Shown here one piece after another: positions 43,523-52,923 of a stretch of 55,522 bases of DNA (positions are counted from its first letter, which is position 1; every line of letters starts with the position of its first letter). A model generated the notes under the pieces. The model had not been told where the DNA came from and did not search any database. It was given only the letters and a program-made list of their open reading frames with translations. Origin of the DNA: Pedobacter rhizosphaerae (GTDB lineage Bacteria; Bacteroidota; Bacteroidia; Sphingobacteriales; Sphingobacteriaceae); the NCBI RefSeq assembly GCF_900111155.1, contig NZ_FOGG01000033.1, positions 1 through 55,522 on the forward strand, given 5' to 3'. A program made the position numbers and the translations under genes.

Positions 43523-45049
43523 ATGAAAAACATTCCTTATTTAATATTATTCATACTGGGCATACAGCCATGTTTTGCCCAATCAGCAGGTTCTTCCAAA
43601 ACCTTAGCCGTTACGGCCCTTAAACAACCTGTTTTAACAAGAGAAAGTAGTAACCCCATTATTCACTTCAATATAAATGCGGAAAAGCTGGATTTAAAGG
43701 CGATAACAGGAACACTCGGGACGGTTTCCATCAACAACATTAAAAGAATTGCCCTTTACGATACCGATTCGGTTGGGAAGTTTACCGATCAAAAAATGAT
43801 CGGTTCGGTAGTACCGAAACAACGGCAATTTACCATTCCTTTCAACGCAGCAATAGCTCCTGGAAAACACTATTTGTGGCTCAGTATTGAGCTGAAGGAA
43901 ACTGCCAATATAAAAGAGAAACTTCAGCTTGAACTTCAATACCTGGCTGCTAAAGACGGTGAGAAATATAAGTTTGAGCAAAATAAAAATACATTTTATC
44001 TCGGAAGTACGGTAAGGAAACATGGCGATGATCAGGTGAATACCTATCGGATTCCTGGAATAGCAACCACAAATACCGGAGCTTTGATTTCAGTTTACGA
44101 TGTCAGGTACCTCAATTCGAGAGATTTACCAGGCCATGTAGATGTTGGGATGAGCAAAAGTGCAGATGGAGGGAAAACCTGGCAAGCCATGAAGATCATC
44201 ATGGATATGGGAGAACCCCATGAAAATAATGGTGTTGGAGACCCCGCAGTACTTTTTGATCCTGCTACGAAAACCATTTACGTGGTCGCACTCTGGAGCA
44301 AAGGAAACCGATCTATTGCAGGCTCTAAACCAGGACTTTCGCCTGACGAAACCGGACAATTGGTTTTGGTTAAAAGTACTGACGATGGATTAACCTGGTC
44401 TAAACCAGTAAGCATTACTGAACAAGTCAAAAATCCGAAATGGAATCTTTTCTTTAATGGCCCGGGAACCGGCTCGGTAATGGTAGATGGTACTTTAGTA
44501 TTTGCTGCACAGTACTGGGATGAAAACAAACTTCCCCATGGTACCATTATTTACAGTAAAGACCATGGACAAACCTGGAAGGCAGGTATTGGCGCTAAGG
44601 ATAACACGACTGAAAGTGCTGTTGTAGAAACGGAACCCGGAAAGCTGATGTTAAATATGAGAGATAATGCAGGTCGATACCGCAGTATTTCTACCACAAC
44701 TGATTTCGGACAAAGCTGGACTACCCACCAAACTTCGGGAAATACACTGGCCGATCCGGTTTGCATGGGCAGTTTAATTAAAGCAAAGGTTCGGGTAAAG
44801 GGACAACTAAAAGAAGTGCTGTTCTTTAGCAATGTAAATTCTTCTAAAGATAGAAAGGACCTCACTGTAAAAGCGAGCCTGGATTTAGGCGAAACCTGGT
44901 TAGCATCCAACCAATTGTTAATTGACGAACGACCTTCCTTCGGATATTCTGCATTGACCCTGATTGATGAAAATACATTGGGGCTAATTTATGAGGGGGT
45001 AAGAGATTTGTTTTTTGTTCGCATTCCGGTTAGCGATGTTATTCGATAA
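43523..45049 (+). CDS. nanH: Exo-alpha-sialidase (GH33)
   Basis: A 508-residue secreted sialidase. It has a signal peptide (about 1-19) and an N-terminal beta domain (about 35-150) like that of Bacteroidota sialidases. The catalytic beta-propeller starts with YRIPGI, in which Arg176 is the conserved triad member. Asp-box repeats are SADGGKTW, STDDGLTW, SKDHGQTW, TTDFGQSW and LDLGETW. It releases terminal sialic acid from glycans. Its end overlaps the nanS start by 14 bp. Confidence 0.92.
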   Translation: MKNIPYLILFILGIQPCFAQSAGSSKTLAVTALKQPVLTRESSNPIIHFNINAEKLDLKAITGTLGTVSINNIKRIALYDTDSVGKFTDQKMIGSVVPKQRQFTIPFNAAIAPGKHYLWLSIELKETANIKEKLQLELQYLAAKDGEKYKFEQNKNTFYLGSTVRKHGDDQVNTYRIPGIATTNTGALISVYDVRYLNSRDLPGHVDVGMSKSADGGKTWQAMKIIMDMGEPHENNGVGDPAVLFDPATKTIYVVALWSKGNRSIAGSKPGLSPDETGQLVLVKSTDDGLTWSKPVSITEQVKNPKWNLFFNGPGTGSVMVDGTLVFAAQYWDENKLPHGTIIYSKDHGQTWKAGIGAKDNTTESAVVETEPGKLMLNMRDNAGRYRSISTTTDFGQSWTTHQTSGNTLADPVCMGSLIKAKVRVKGQLKEVLFFSNVNSSKDRKDLTVKASLDLGETWLASNQLLIDERPSFGYSALTLIDENTLGLIYEGVRDLFFVRIPVSDVIR

Positions 45050-47126
45050 AAACAGGCTTAGAAGCAGGGGCCTGCTTTTATGGGGATGCTTGCTATTTAC
45101 TTTTGTTGCAGCAGCACAGCCTATCAAAGTGGCTTGTGTAGGTAATTCGGTCACTTTTGGCTATGGCCTGAAAAATCCTTCAATAGCCGCTTATCCGGTC
45201 ATATTGCAAAGTCTTTTAACCCAAAAATATCAGGTTCAGAATTTAGGCTTAAGCGGGGCAACGTTGCTCAAAAAGGGACATAGACCTTACTTCAGATCAA
45301 AAGAATTTACTCAAGCAATTGCATTTAGTCCTGATATCGTGATTATTGATTTGGGCTTAAATGATACCGATCCACGAAACTGGCCTAATTCCAAAACTGA
45401 TTTTGAGCCTGAATATTCCTGGTTGATATCGCAATTTAGAGAGAAGAATCCAAAGGTAAAGGTTTATATCTGTAGGCTAACACCCATTTTTGACGGACAT
45501 CCCCGGTTTAAATCAAGCACCAGAGATTGGTATACTCAAATTCAGCAGTTGATTCCCGGAATCGCCTTGGCCAACAATACCGGGTTGATCGATTTGCATA
45601 CGCCATTATCGTCGCGCCCTGACTTATTTGCTGACGATCTGCACCCCAATGAGGAAGGAGCCGAAATCATAGCCAAAACTATTTACAGTGCCCTTACAGG
45701 CGATTATGGCAATCTGAAGCTGGCATCGATCTTTAGCGATCACATGATTATTCAGCGGAATAAACCCATTGTTATTTATGGTACCGCCAATAGAGATGAT
45801 CAGATAACGGTTTCCTTTGGTCAGGAAAAACGCCTGGTTAAAGCTAAGCAGGGGTACTGGAAAGTCGTATTTGCAGCACGGGCAGCTGGTGGCCCTTATT
45901 CATTGCGTATTAGCACTACTGCTCAAACCATCAATATTCAAGATATACTCATTGGAGATGTTTGGCTCTGCTCAGGGCAATCGAATATGGTTTTTCCGGT
46001 AAATGCTTCAGCAGGTGCTGCCTCAGCATTAAATGATTTAAAAGCTAATACACCTTTAAGAATTTTAAATTTTAAGCCAATAGCCGATACCAACGGGCAA
46101 TCCTGGAATGAAGCTACGCTTCGAAAGGTAAATCAACTGGCCTATTTTAATGGACAATGGGAGCGGGCTGGCAAACAAAATTTAGCAGATTTCTCTGCGG
46201 TGGCCTATTATTTTGGTCAAGAAGTTCAGCAAAAGACAGGCGTTCCAATCGGATTGATTCAGTTGGCCGTAGGTGGAAGTACAGTTGAATCCTGGATAAA
46301 CCGTTCGACTATGGAACATGATGAGCAGTTGGTAGATGTGCTCAGTAACTGGCGTAAATCTGATTTTGTACAGGAATGGGTGAGGGGAAGAGCAGATGTA
46401 AACCTTAAAAATGCTGAGAACCCCAAACAACGGCATCCTTATGAGCCTACATATAATTATGAAGCAGGAATAGCTAAACTAACTGATTTCCCCATTAAAG
46501 GAGTAATCTGGTATCAGGGAGAAAGTAATGCGCAGAATCCTGAGCAATATGCACATGCCTTTCCTACATTGGTTAAGTCCTGGAGATCAAAATGGGGCTA
46601 TGATTTCCCTTTTTACTATGTTCAGCTTTCGGGCATCAACCGACCAGACTGGCCTGCTTTTAGGGAGATGCAATTCCGTATTCAAACGCAAATCCCTCAT
46701 AGTGGAATGGCGGTGAGCTATGATTTAGGCGATTCAACCAATGTACATCCGGTTAGGAAAAAACAGATTGGAAAGCGCCTGGCATTATTGGCGTTGAATA
46801 AAACATATGGGAATCCGGAAATCATTTCTTCTGGTCCCATTCCTATTTCGGTGCGGAAAGAAAAAGGACGCTTCGTTGTAAGGTTTAAGAATGCCAGAAA
46901 CTTGCATACCCGCAATGGTGAAGTGGTTAAAGGGTTTGAGTTAATCAATCAAAAAGGAATGCGTTTTGATGCCAAAGGCAGGGTGTCAAGAACTCATGTT
47001 GAACTCGCTATTCCAGCCAAGCAGCACTTCAAAAAAATACTTTATGCCTGGCAAGCTTTTTCTGATGCCAATCTATTAAATGAGGCAAATCTTCCTGCCT
47101 CCACATTTTCATTAATATTAAAGTAA
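45036..47126 (+). CDS. nanS: Sialate O-acetylesterase, two-domain
   Basis: About 696 residues from ATG 45036; a TTG at 45015 is possible. Signal peptide (about 1-29). Domain 1 is a GDSL/SGNH esterase: VACVGNSVTFGYG with Ser38 and DDLHPNEEG with the His. Domain 2 (from about residue 220) is a SASA-type sialate esterase: WLCSGQSNM with Ser316 and QLAVGGSTVESW. It removes O-acetyl groups that block sialidase or lyase. Tandem esterase domains are known in Bacteroidota NanS. Confidence 0.88.
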   Translation: MLFDKNRLRSRGLLLWGCLLFTFVAAAQPIKVACVGNSVTFGYGLKNPSIAAYPVILQSLLTQKYQVQNLGLSGATLLKKGHRPYFRSKEFTQAIAFSPDIVIIDLGLNDTDPRNWPNSKTDFEPEYSWLISQFREKNPKVKVYICRLTPIFDGHPRFKSSTRDWYTQIQQLIPGIALANNTGLIDLHTPLSSRPDLFADDLHPNEEGAEIIAKTIYSALTGDYGNLKLASIFSDHMIIQRNKPIVIYGTANRDDQITVSFGQEKRLVKAKQGYWKVVFAARAAGGPYSLRISTTAQTINIQDILIGDVWLCSGQSNMVFPVNASAGAASALNDLKANTPLRILNFKPIADTNGQSWNEATLRKVNQLAYFNGQWERAGKQNLADFSAVAYYFGQEVQQKTGVPIGLIQLAVGGSTVESWINRSTMEHDEQLVDVLSNWRKSDFVQEWVRGRADVNLKNAENPKQRHPYEPTYNYEAGIAKLTDFPIKGVIWYQGESNAQNPEQYAHAFPTLVKSWRSKWGYDFPFYYVQLSGINRPDWPAFREMQFRIQTQIPHSGMAVSYDLGDSTNVHPVRKKQIGKRLALLALNKTYGNPEIISSGPIPISVRKEKGRFVVRFKNARNLHTRNGEVVKGFELINQKGMRFDAKGRVSRTHVELAIPAKQHFKKILYAWQAFSDANLLNEANLPASTFSLILK

Positions 47127-47135
47127 TAGTTTAGT

Positions 47136-48317
47136 ATGAGTTATAATATTGCTGATTTACAACGATTAAAAGAATTTTATGAGCATCAGCTTTTAAAAGA
47201 TACTGTGCCTTTTTGGTTTCCCAGATCAATTGATGAAACTTATGGAGGCTACCTGTTTATGAGAGATCAGGACGGCACCCTGATAGATGATGATAAGGCG
47301 GTGTGGATACAGGGAAGAGCAGCCTGGTTGCTCTCTACACTCTACAATACCGTTGAGCAAAAACCAGAATGGTTAGCGGGCGCAAAATCGGGCATTGATT
47401 TTCTCAATAACCATTGTTTTGATACTGATGGACAAATGTTTTTCCACGTTACCCGGGAGGGGAAGCCTATTCGTAAACGCAGATATTACTTTTCTGAAAC
47501 CTTTGCAGTAATTGCCCATGCGGCTTACGCTAAAGCTAGCGGAGATGAATCGGCAGCAGAAAAAGCCCGGTATCTTTTCGGAAAATGCATTGAATACGCA
47601 ACTACACCCGGACTTTTGCCTGCAAAATTTGCCGATACCCGCCCTTCTAAAGGGATTGGCGTGCCCATGATTATGATCAATACAGCGCAGCAATTACGGG
47701 ATACCATTGGCGATCCGCGCTGTGACGAATGGATCATGAGATGGATTGAGGATATTAAACGCGATTTTGTGAAAGACGATATCCAATGTGTAATGGAGCA
47801 GGTGGCACCAGATGGTTCCATTATCGATCACATTGATGGCCGTACCTTAAACCCAGGCCATGCGATAGAAGGAGCCTGGTTCATTCTACACGAAGCCCAA
47901 TACCGGAATAACGACCCTGAATTAATCGCTTTGGGCTGTAAAATGCTCGATTACATGTGGCAACGGGGCTGGGATAAAGAATATGGTGGAATCCTTTATT
48001 TCAGGGATGTTTATGGAAAGCCTGTGCAAGAATATTGGCAGGATATGAAATTCTGGTGGCCACAAAACGAAACCATCATTGCTACACTTTTGGCTTACAC
48101 TTTAACCGGTAAGGAAAAATATGCGCAATGGCATAAAATGATTCACGATTATGCTTACGATAAGTTTAACGACAAAGTAAATGGCGAGTGGTTCGGTTAT
48201 CTCCACCGTGATGGTAGGGTAGCTCAAACCGCTAAAGGAAATTTGTTTAAAGGTCCCTTTCACTTACCCAGACAGGAATGGTATTGCATGCAAATCCTTA
48301 AAAATTATCTAAAGTAA
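47136..48317 (+). CDS. N-acylglucosamine 2-epimerase (AGE family)
   Basis: A 393-residue cytoplasmic enzyme of the AGE/RenBP alpha-barrel family. GHAIEGAWFILHEA with His242 is the conserved active-site block. It would convert ManNAc from NanA into GlcNAc, replacing the NanE/NanK route of E. coli, as described for Bacteroides fragilis. The TAA and the next ATG share one base (TAATG), so it is coupled with the GH20 gene. Confidence 0.88.
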   Translation: MSYNIADLQRLKEFYEHQLLKDTVPFWFPRSIDETYGGYLFMRDQDGTLIDDDKAVWIQGRAAWLLSTLYNTVEQKPEWLAGAKSGIDFLNNHCFDTDGQMFFHVTREGKPIRKRRYYFSETFAVIAHAAYAKASGDESAAEKARYLFGKCIEYATTPGLLPAKFADTRPSKGIGVPMIMINTAQQLRDTIGDPRCDEWIMRWIEDIKRDFVKDDIQCVMEQVAPDGSIIDHIDGRTLNPGHAIEGAWFILHEAQYRNNDPELIALGCKMLDYMWQRGWDKEYGGILYFRDVYGKPVQEYWQDMKFWWPQNETIIATLLAYTLTGKEKYAQWHKMIHDYAYDKFNDKVNGEWFGYLHRDGRVAQTAKGNLFKGPFHLPRQEWYCMQILKNYLK

Positions 48318-50299
48318 TGAAATATATAGGTTGTATTATAGTATTGTTATTCATTGCATTGGCAGTTCAATCACAGGTAGAGACTGATAGAGTTCTGTTG
48401 CCTGATGTGCAGGCCTATAAAATGGGAAGTAGAACCTTTAAACCAGGAAAAAATCTTGAAGTACTTTCAACTGTAGATAGTTTTAAAGCCGAAGTAAATT
48501 GGTTAGGCAATAATCCTATTCAAGGAGGAGTTGATGTCGTCCAACAAAAAGAAGGTAACGGAAGCATCCAAAAAATACAATTATCGACTAGTTCGGAGCC
48601 TTTTTTTAAGGAGCATCCCGATGGTTACCGAATCAATATTGATCAAAATAGTATACAAATAACAGCAGGCACGGCAGCGGGTATACACTATGGGGCTTTA
48701 ACCTTATCGCAACTGTTTGATTCGGGAAAGATTCGTGTTGGGGTAATTCAAGATTATCCGGCCTTTAGCTGGCGGGGCTATATGGTAGATGTGGGCAGGA
48801 ATTATCAATCGATAGCCCTTTTAAAGCAACAAATAGATGTCATGGCAGCGCACAAGCTCAATGTCTTTCACCTTCATTTAACAGAAGATATAGCTTGGCG
48901 CTTAGCTATAAAAAAGTATCCTCAGCTTACTTCTGCCGCATCTATGCAACGAAATAAGGGTATGTTTTATTCGGAAGCCGAGCTTAAAGAGCTGATTCAA
49001 TATTGCAAGGAACGATACATTACACTGGTGCCAGAAATTGATATGCCCGGGCATTCGGCTGCATTTAAAAGGGCAATGGGCGTAGATATGCAAAGCGATT
49101 CGGGCATCGTGATCCTTAAAAATATTTTAAGGGAATTTATCACCACTTATCAGCTTCCTTATCTGCATATTGGTGCTGATGAAGTGAAAATTACCAATAA
49201 GAATTTTGTTCCCGAGATCAGTAGCTACATCGAATCTTTTGGTATAAAAGTGATTGGTTGGGAACCGGGGGGTAACTTTAATGCTTCAACTATCCGTCAG
49301 CTTTGGATGGATGATGCAGGTTTAACAAGTGGTAAAAACAAAATCCAATACATTGATTCAAGACACCTCTATTTAAACCACATTGATCCCTTAGAAAGTG
49401 TGGTAACCATTTTTTTTCGCCAATTGGCTGATGTGGATGAAGGAAATGCCGAGGCGCTCGGTGCAACGCTTTGTTTATGGCCAGATCGTGCCATCGCCAA
49501 AGAAAATGATGCCATTGAGATGAATGCGGTATATCCAGCCATGCTGGCCTTTGCTGAGCGGAGTTGGTTAGGTAAAGGTTACAAGGGATGGGTTACCAAT
49601 ATGGATGGAAACGGTGCTGAAGCTTTATCAGTCTTTCAAGATTTTGAAAAGCGTTTAATGGAACATAAAAAACGTCATTTTTCAGGTTTATCATTTCCCT
49701 ATCAGAAACAATCCGATATTGTTTGGAAACTCTTTGGGCCGTTTTCAAATGGAGGGAATGTGGCTAAACCATTTGAACCCGAGCAGGAAACTTTTGATCT
49801 GGATAAACAAGATGCGACTCAAAAAGCCCTTGGTGGAACGGTTATTTTACGACACTGGTGGGCACCAAAAATCATTGCGGCACTAGAAAGACCTGCCGAA
49901 AATACAACCTGGTATGCTTTCCGCAAAATCTGGTCAGATCAGGATGTCGTTAAACCTTTTTGGGTCGGATTTAATAATTTGTCTCGTTCGCAAGCAACAG
50001 ATACCCCACAAAAAGGGACCTGGGATAACCATGGCTCGCAAATATGGGTAAACGATAAAATTGTTCCTCCTCCAGCTTGGAAAAATGCCGGACAGCGAGG
50101 GAATCTGGAAATTCCTTTGGTTGATGAGGGCTATGAATATCGGGAGCCGACTTTGATTAAACTAAAAAAGGGCTGGAACACCATCAGAATCAAGGTGCCA
50201 ATAGCAAGTTTCAAGGGGAAGGACTGGAATAATCCGCAGAAATGGATGTTTACCTTTGTGGAAATGAGTACTTCTGATCGTAAAAATCAATCTCACTAA
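48317..50299 (+). CDS. Beta-N-acetylhexosaminidase (GH20)
   Basis: A 660-residue secreted enzyme with signal peptide (about 1-20). An N-terminal GH20b-like domain precedes the TIM barrel starting WRGYMVDVGRNYQS. LHIGADEV holds the catalytic pair Asp288-Glu289. The C-terminal 180 residues form an extra beta domain. It removes GlcNAc or GalNAc after sialic acid is gone, so it completes the trimming in this locus. It is the last gene of the operon. Confidence 0.88.
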   Translation: MKYIGCIIVLLFIALAVQSQVETDRVLLPDVQAYKMGSRTFKPGKNLEVLSTVDSFKAEVNWLGNNPIQGGVDVVQQKEGNGSIQKIQLSTSSEPFFKEHPDGYRINIDQNSIQITAGTAAGIHYGALTLSQLFDSGKIRVGVIQDYPAFSWRGYMVDVGRNYQSIALLKQQIDVMAAHKLNVFHLHLTEDIAWRLAIKKYPQLTSAASMQRNKGMFYSEAELKELIQYCKERYITLVPEIDMPGHSAAFKRAMGVDMQSDSGIVILKNILREFITTYQLPYLHIGADEVKITNKNFVPEISSYIESFGIKVIGWEPGGNFNASTIRQLWMDDAGLTSGKNKIQYIDSRHLYLNHIDPLESVVTIFFRQLADVDEGNAEALGATLCLWPDRAIAKENDAIEMNAVYPAMLAFAERSWLGKGYKGWVTNMDGNGAEALSVFQDFEKRLMEHKKRHFSGLSFPYQKQSDIVWKLFGPFSNGGNVAKPFEPEQETFDLDKQDATQKALGGTVILRHWWAPKIIAALERPAENTTWYAFRKIWSDQDVVKPFWVGFNNLSRSQATDTPQKGTWDNHGSQIWVNDKIVPPPAWKNAGQRGNLEIPLVDEGYEYREPTLIKLKKGWNTIRIKVPIASFKGKDWNNPQKWMFTFVEMSTSDRKNQSH

Positions 50300-50327
50300 T
50301 CATTGGATTTGAGCTGGTTCTTCAATT

Positions 50328-50355
50328 AGGCTGAGGACTACAGACTTCGGACTAT
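50328..50355. repeat. Heptad repeat tract
   Basis: Words aggctga, ggactac, agacttc, ggactat in phase. They belong to the same word family as 15143-15184. Confidence 0.55.
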
Positions 50356-50411
50356 TCCGGTTTTAATACAAAAAAAATCGTATTTTCCCTTCATAATCCA
50401 TTCATACCACT

Positions 50412-51983
50412 ATGCTCGATCAATTTCCATTCTATTTAGGTCTTATTTTGGCCATTGTATTGTTGATTATGTTGGCAGGGAAAATTAAGGTCGCATATCC
50501 GGTATTGTTGGTGGTGGCTGGGCTTTTAATCAGCTTCATTCCAGGGATTCCTGTTATTCATATTGATCCTGAGCTTATTTTTATCATATTTCTGCCTCCC
50601 TTACTTTATGATGCATCCTGGGCCATTTCCTGGAAGGAGCTTTGGCGATGGCGCAGAATCATTTGCAGTTTTGCATTTATTGTGGTGTTTTTAACAGCCA
50701 TGTCTGTAGCCTTTGTAGCCAATCATTTTATTCCAGGTTTTTCTATTGCCTTGGGCTTTCTGTTGGGAGGGATAGTTTCTCCGCCAGATGCGGTAAGTGC
50801 AGGGGCTATATTAAAATTTGTTAAGGTGCCAAAGCGGATGTCGTCTATTTTAGAAGGCGAAAGTTTACTAAATGATGCTTCTTCGCTGATTATTTTTCGC
50901 TTTGCATTAATTGCTGTAGGCACCGGACAATTTGTGTGGTATGAAGCTGCTGGTACATTTATATGGATGGTTGTTGGTGGTGTTGGCATAGGCTTACTGG
51001 TGGGCTGGCTTTTTATGAAGGGGCATCGCCTGTTGCCTACAGATGTTAATACAGACATTGTTTTAACCATTTTAACGCCTTATATGATGTACATTGCAGC
51101 AGAGGAGCTGCATAGCTCGGGTGTTTTGGCGGTGGTAAGTGGAGGGCTTTTTCTGTCTAATAAAAGGCATGTGTTTTTAAGCAGTACCTCCCGGTTCAGA
51201 GGAATTAATTTCTGGGAAAGCTTGTGTTTTGTGCTCAACGGATTGGTATTTATGCTGATAGGCTTAGATTTACCCGAAATAGTGAGTGGATTGGACGGTG
51301 TAAGCCTGGGTACAGCTATAGGTTATGGTGTGTTGGTTACGGGTGTGCTAATTGTAGGGCGGATTCTTTCGGCTTATGGCGCAGTAGTAGTGACTTTAAT
51401 TGCCCGAAATTTTATTACAGTGGCCGATTCAAGAAGTCCGGGGTTTAAGGTTCCATTAGTATTGGGCTGGACAGGTATGCGGGGTGTGGTATCTTTAGCT
51501 GCCGCATTGTCTATTCCCTTAACCCTAAATGGTGCGCCTTTTCCCCAGCGTAATTTGATTTTATTTATCACCTGTATCGTTATTTTATTAACCTTGCTTT
51601 TGCAGGGATTGAGCTTACCTTATTTGATTAAGAAAATCGGAATACCAGATGTTGACCATAGTCTTTCTGAGGAAGAGGAGGAAGAACAATTGAAGCGTGA
51701 TATGACACATGAAGCAGTTACGCATCTCCGTGCCAATTACAGTGAACAGTTAAAGGAACAGATTTTCTTGCAGCAATTGGTAGCGAAATGGGAAGGAAAG
51801 GAGCAAATGATGGTGGATCCGGATCAGCAAAATGTATGTAAAGATGTATATCTCGATATTTTAAACCGACAAAGAAAATGGTTGCTGGCTAAGAACTCTG
51901 CAGAAATAACCTTAAATGAAGAATTGGTTCGCAAATATTTATTATATCTGGATTTGGAGGAGGAGAAGCTTCAGTTTATGTAG
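50412..51983 (+). CDS. Na+/H+ antiporter, CPA1 (NhaP) family
   Basis: A 523-residue protein with about 12 membrane helices (to residue 415) and a charged C-terminal helix (LSEEEEEEQL). The CPA1 signature is complete: PPDAVSAGAI then EGESLLNDASSLIIFRFA, containing the Asn-Asp pair needed for ion exchange. It exports Na+ (or K+) in exchange for protons. It stands alone between the sialic acid locus and the repeat array. Confidence 0.85.
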   Translation: MLDQFPFYLGLILAIVLLIMLAGKIKVAYPVLLVVAGLLISFIPGIPVIHIDPELIFIIFLPPLLYDASWAISWKELWRWRRIICSFAFIVVFLTAMSVAFVANHFIPGFSIALGFLLGGIVSPPDAVSAGAILKFVKVPKRMSSILEGESLLNDASSLIIFRFALIAVGTGQFVWYEAAGTFIWMVVGGVGIGLLVGWLFMKGHRLLPTDVNTDIVLTILTPYMMYIAAEELHSSGVLAVVSGGLFLSNKRHVFLSSTSRFRGINFWESLCFVLNGLVFMLIGLDLPEIVSGLDGVSLGTAIGYGVLVTGVLIVGRILSAYGAVVVTLIARNFITVADSRSPGFKVPLVLGWTGMRGVVSLAAALSIPLTLNGAPFPQRNLILFITCIVILLTLLLQGLSLPYLIKKIGIPDVDHSLSEEEEEEQLKRDMTHEAVTHLRANYSEQLKEQIFLQQLVAKWEGKEQMMVDPDQQNVCKDVYLDILNRQRKWLLAKNSAEITLNEELVRKYLLYLDLEEEKLQFM

Positions 51984-52084
51984 TGATTAAGGATGGAGGT
52001 GGTTGCTTTGGGATATGCATTATCCTAACCATGAGGTAATTGGTTAAGCCATCCTGTATTATTCAAACATGCTCTAATTCTTTA

Positions 52085-52900
52085 TTGAAGCTATATATCT
52101 TAAATGGTAAAAAAAGATATGATTACAATTTTAACCATATAAGCCATATAAGGAAATATAGGAGTAGCCTGCAGCCTCTATGGTAAGTAATTCTTTATTG
52201 AACTTATATGTCTTAAATGGTAAAAAAAAGATATGGTTACAATTTGAACCATATAAGCCATATAAGGAAATATAGGAGGAGCTTACAAATTAGCCAAGCG
52301 GTTAAGTCATCCTTCTATTATTTAAACCTTCAAACATGCTCTAATTCTTTATTGAAGCTATATATCTTAAATGGTGAAAAAAGATATGATTATAATTTTA
52401 ACCATATAAGCCATATAAGGAAATATAGGAGGAGCCTGCAGTCTCTATGGTATGTAATTCTTTGTTGAACTTATATGTCTTAAATGGTAAAAAAAAGATA
52501 TGATTACAATTTGAACCATATAAGCCATATAAGGAAATATAGGAGGAGCTTACAAATTAGCCAAGCGGTTAAGTCATCCTTCTATTCTTCAAACCTTCAA
52601 ACATGCTCTATTTCTTTATTGAAGCTATATATCTTAAATGGTGAAAAAAGATATGATTATAATTTTAACCATATAAGCCATATAAGGAAATATAGGAGGA
52701 GCCTGCAGTCTCTATGGTATGTAATTCTTTGTTGAACTTATATGTCTTAAATGGTAAAAAAAAAGATATGATTACAATTTGAACCATATAAGCCATATAA
52801 GGAAATATAGGAGTAGCCAGCAGTCTCTATGGTATGTAATTCTTTGTTGAACTTATATGTCTTAAATGGTAAAAAAAAGATATGGTTACAATTGCTGGCT
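52085..52900. repeat. Higher-order tandem repeat array (267-bp period)
   Basis: The core aaccatataagccatataa starts at 52133, 52247, 52400, 52514, 52667 and 52782, followed by a truncated copy. Intervals alternate 114 and 153 bp, giving a 267-bp higher unit. Between cores lie aaatggtaaaaaaagata and, in every second unit, gccaagcggttaagtcatcc. The array lies directly upstream of the gamma-glutamyltransferase start (52924). Short reading frames in it just follow the repeats and are not called genes. The rest of 51984-52084 shows nothing else. Confidence 0.85.
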
Positions 52901-52923
52901 TTAATTTTCTTTATCTTTAGCGT

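Noticed and set aside
52217..52735. Two nearly identical 83-residue frames in the tandem array
   Set aside because: They only reflect the repeat period, differ just where the repeats differ, and have no start context or family.
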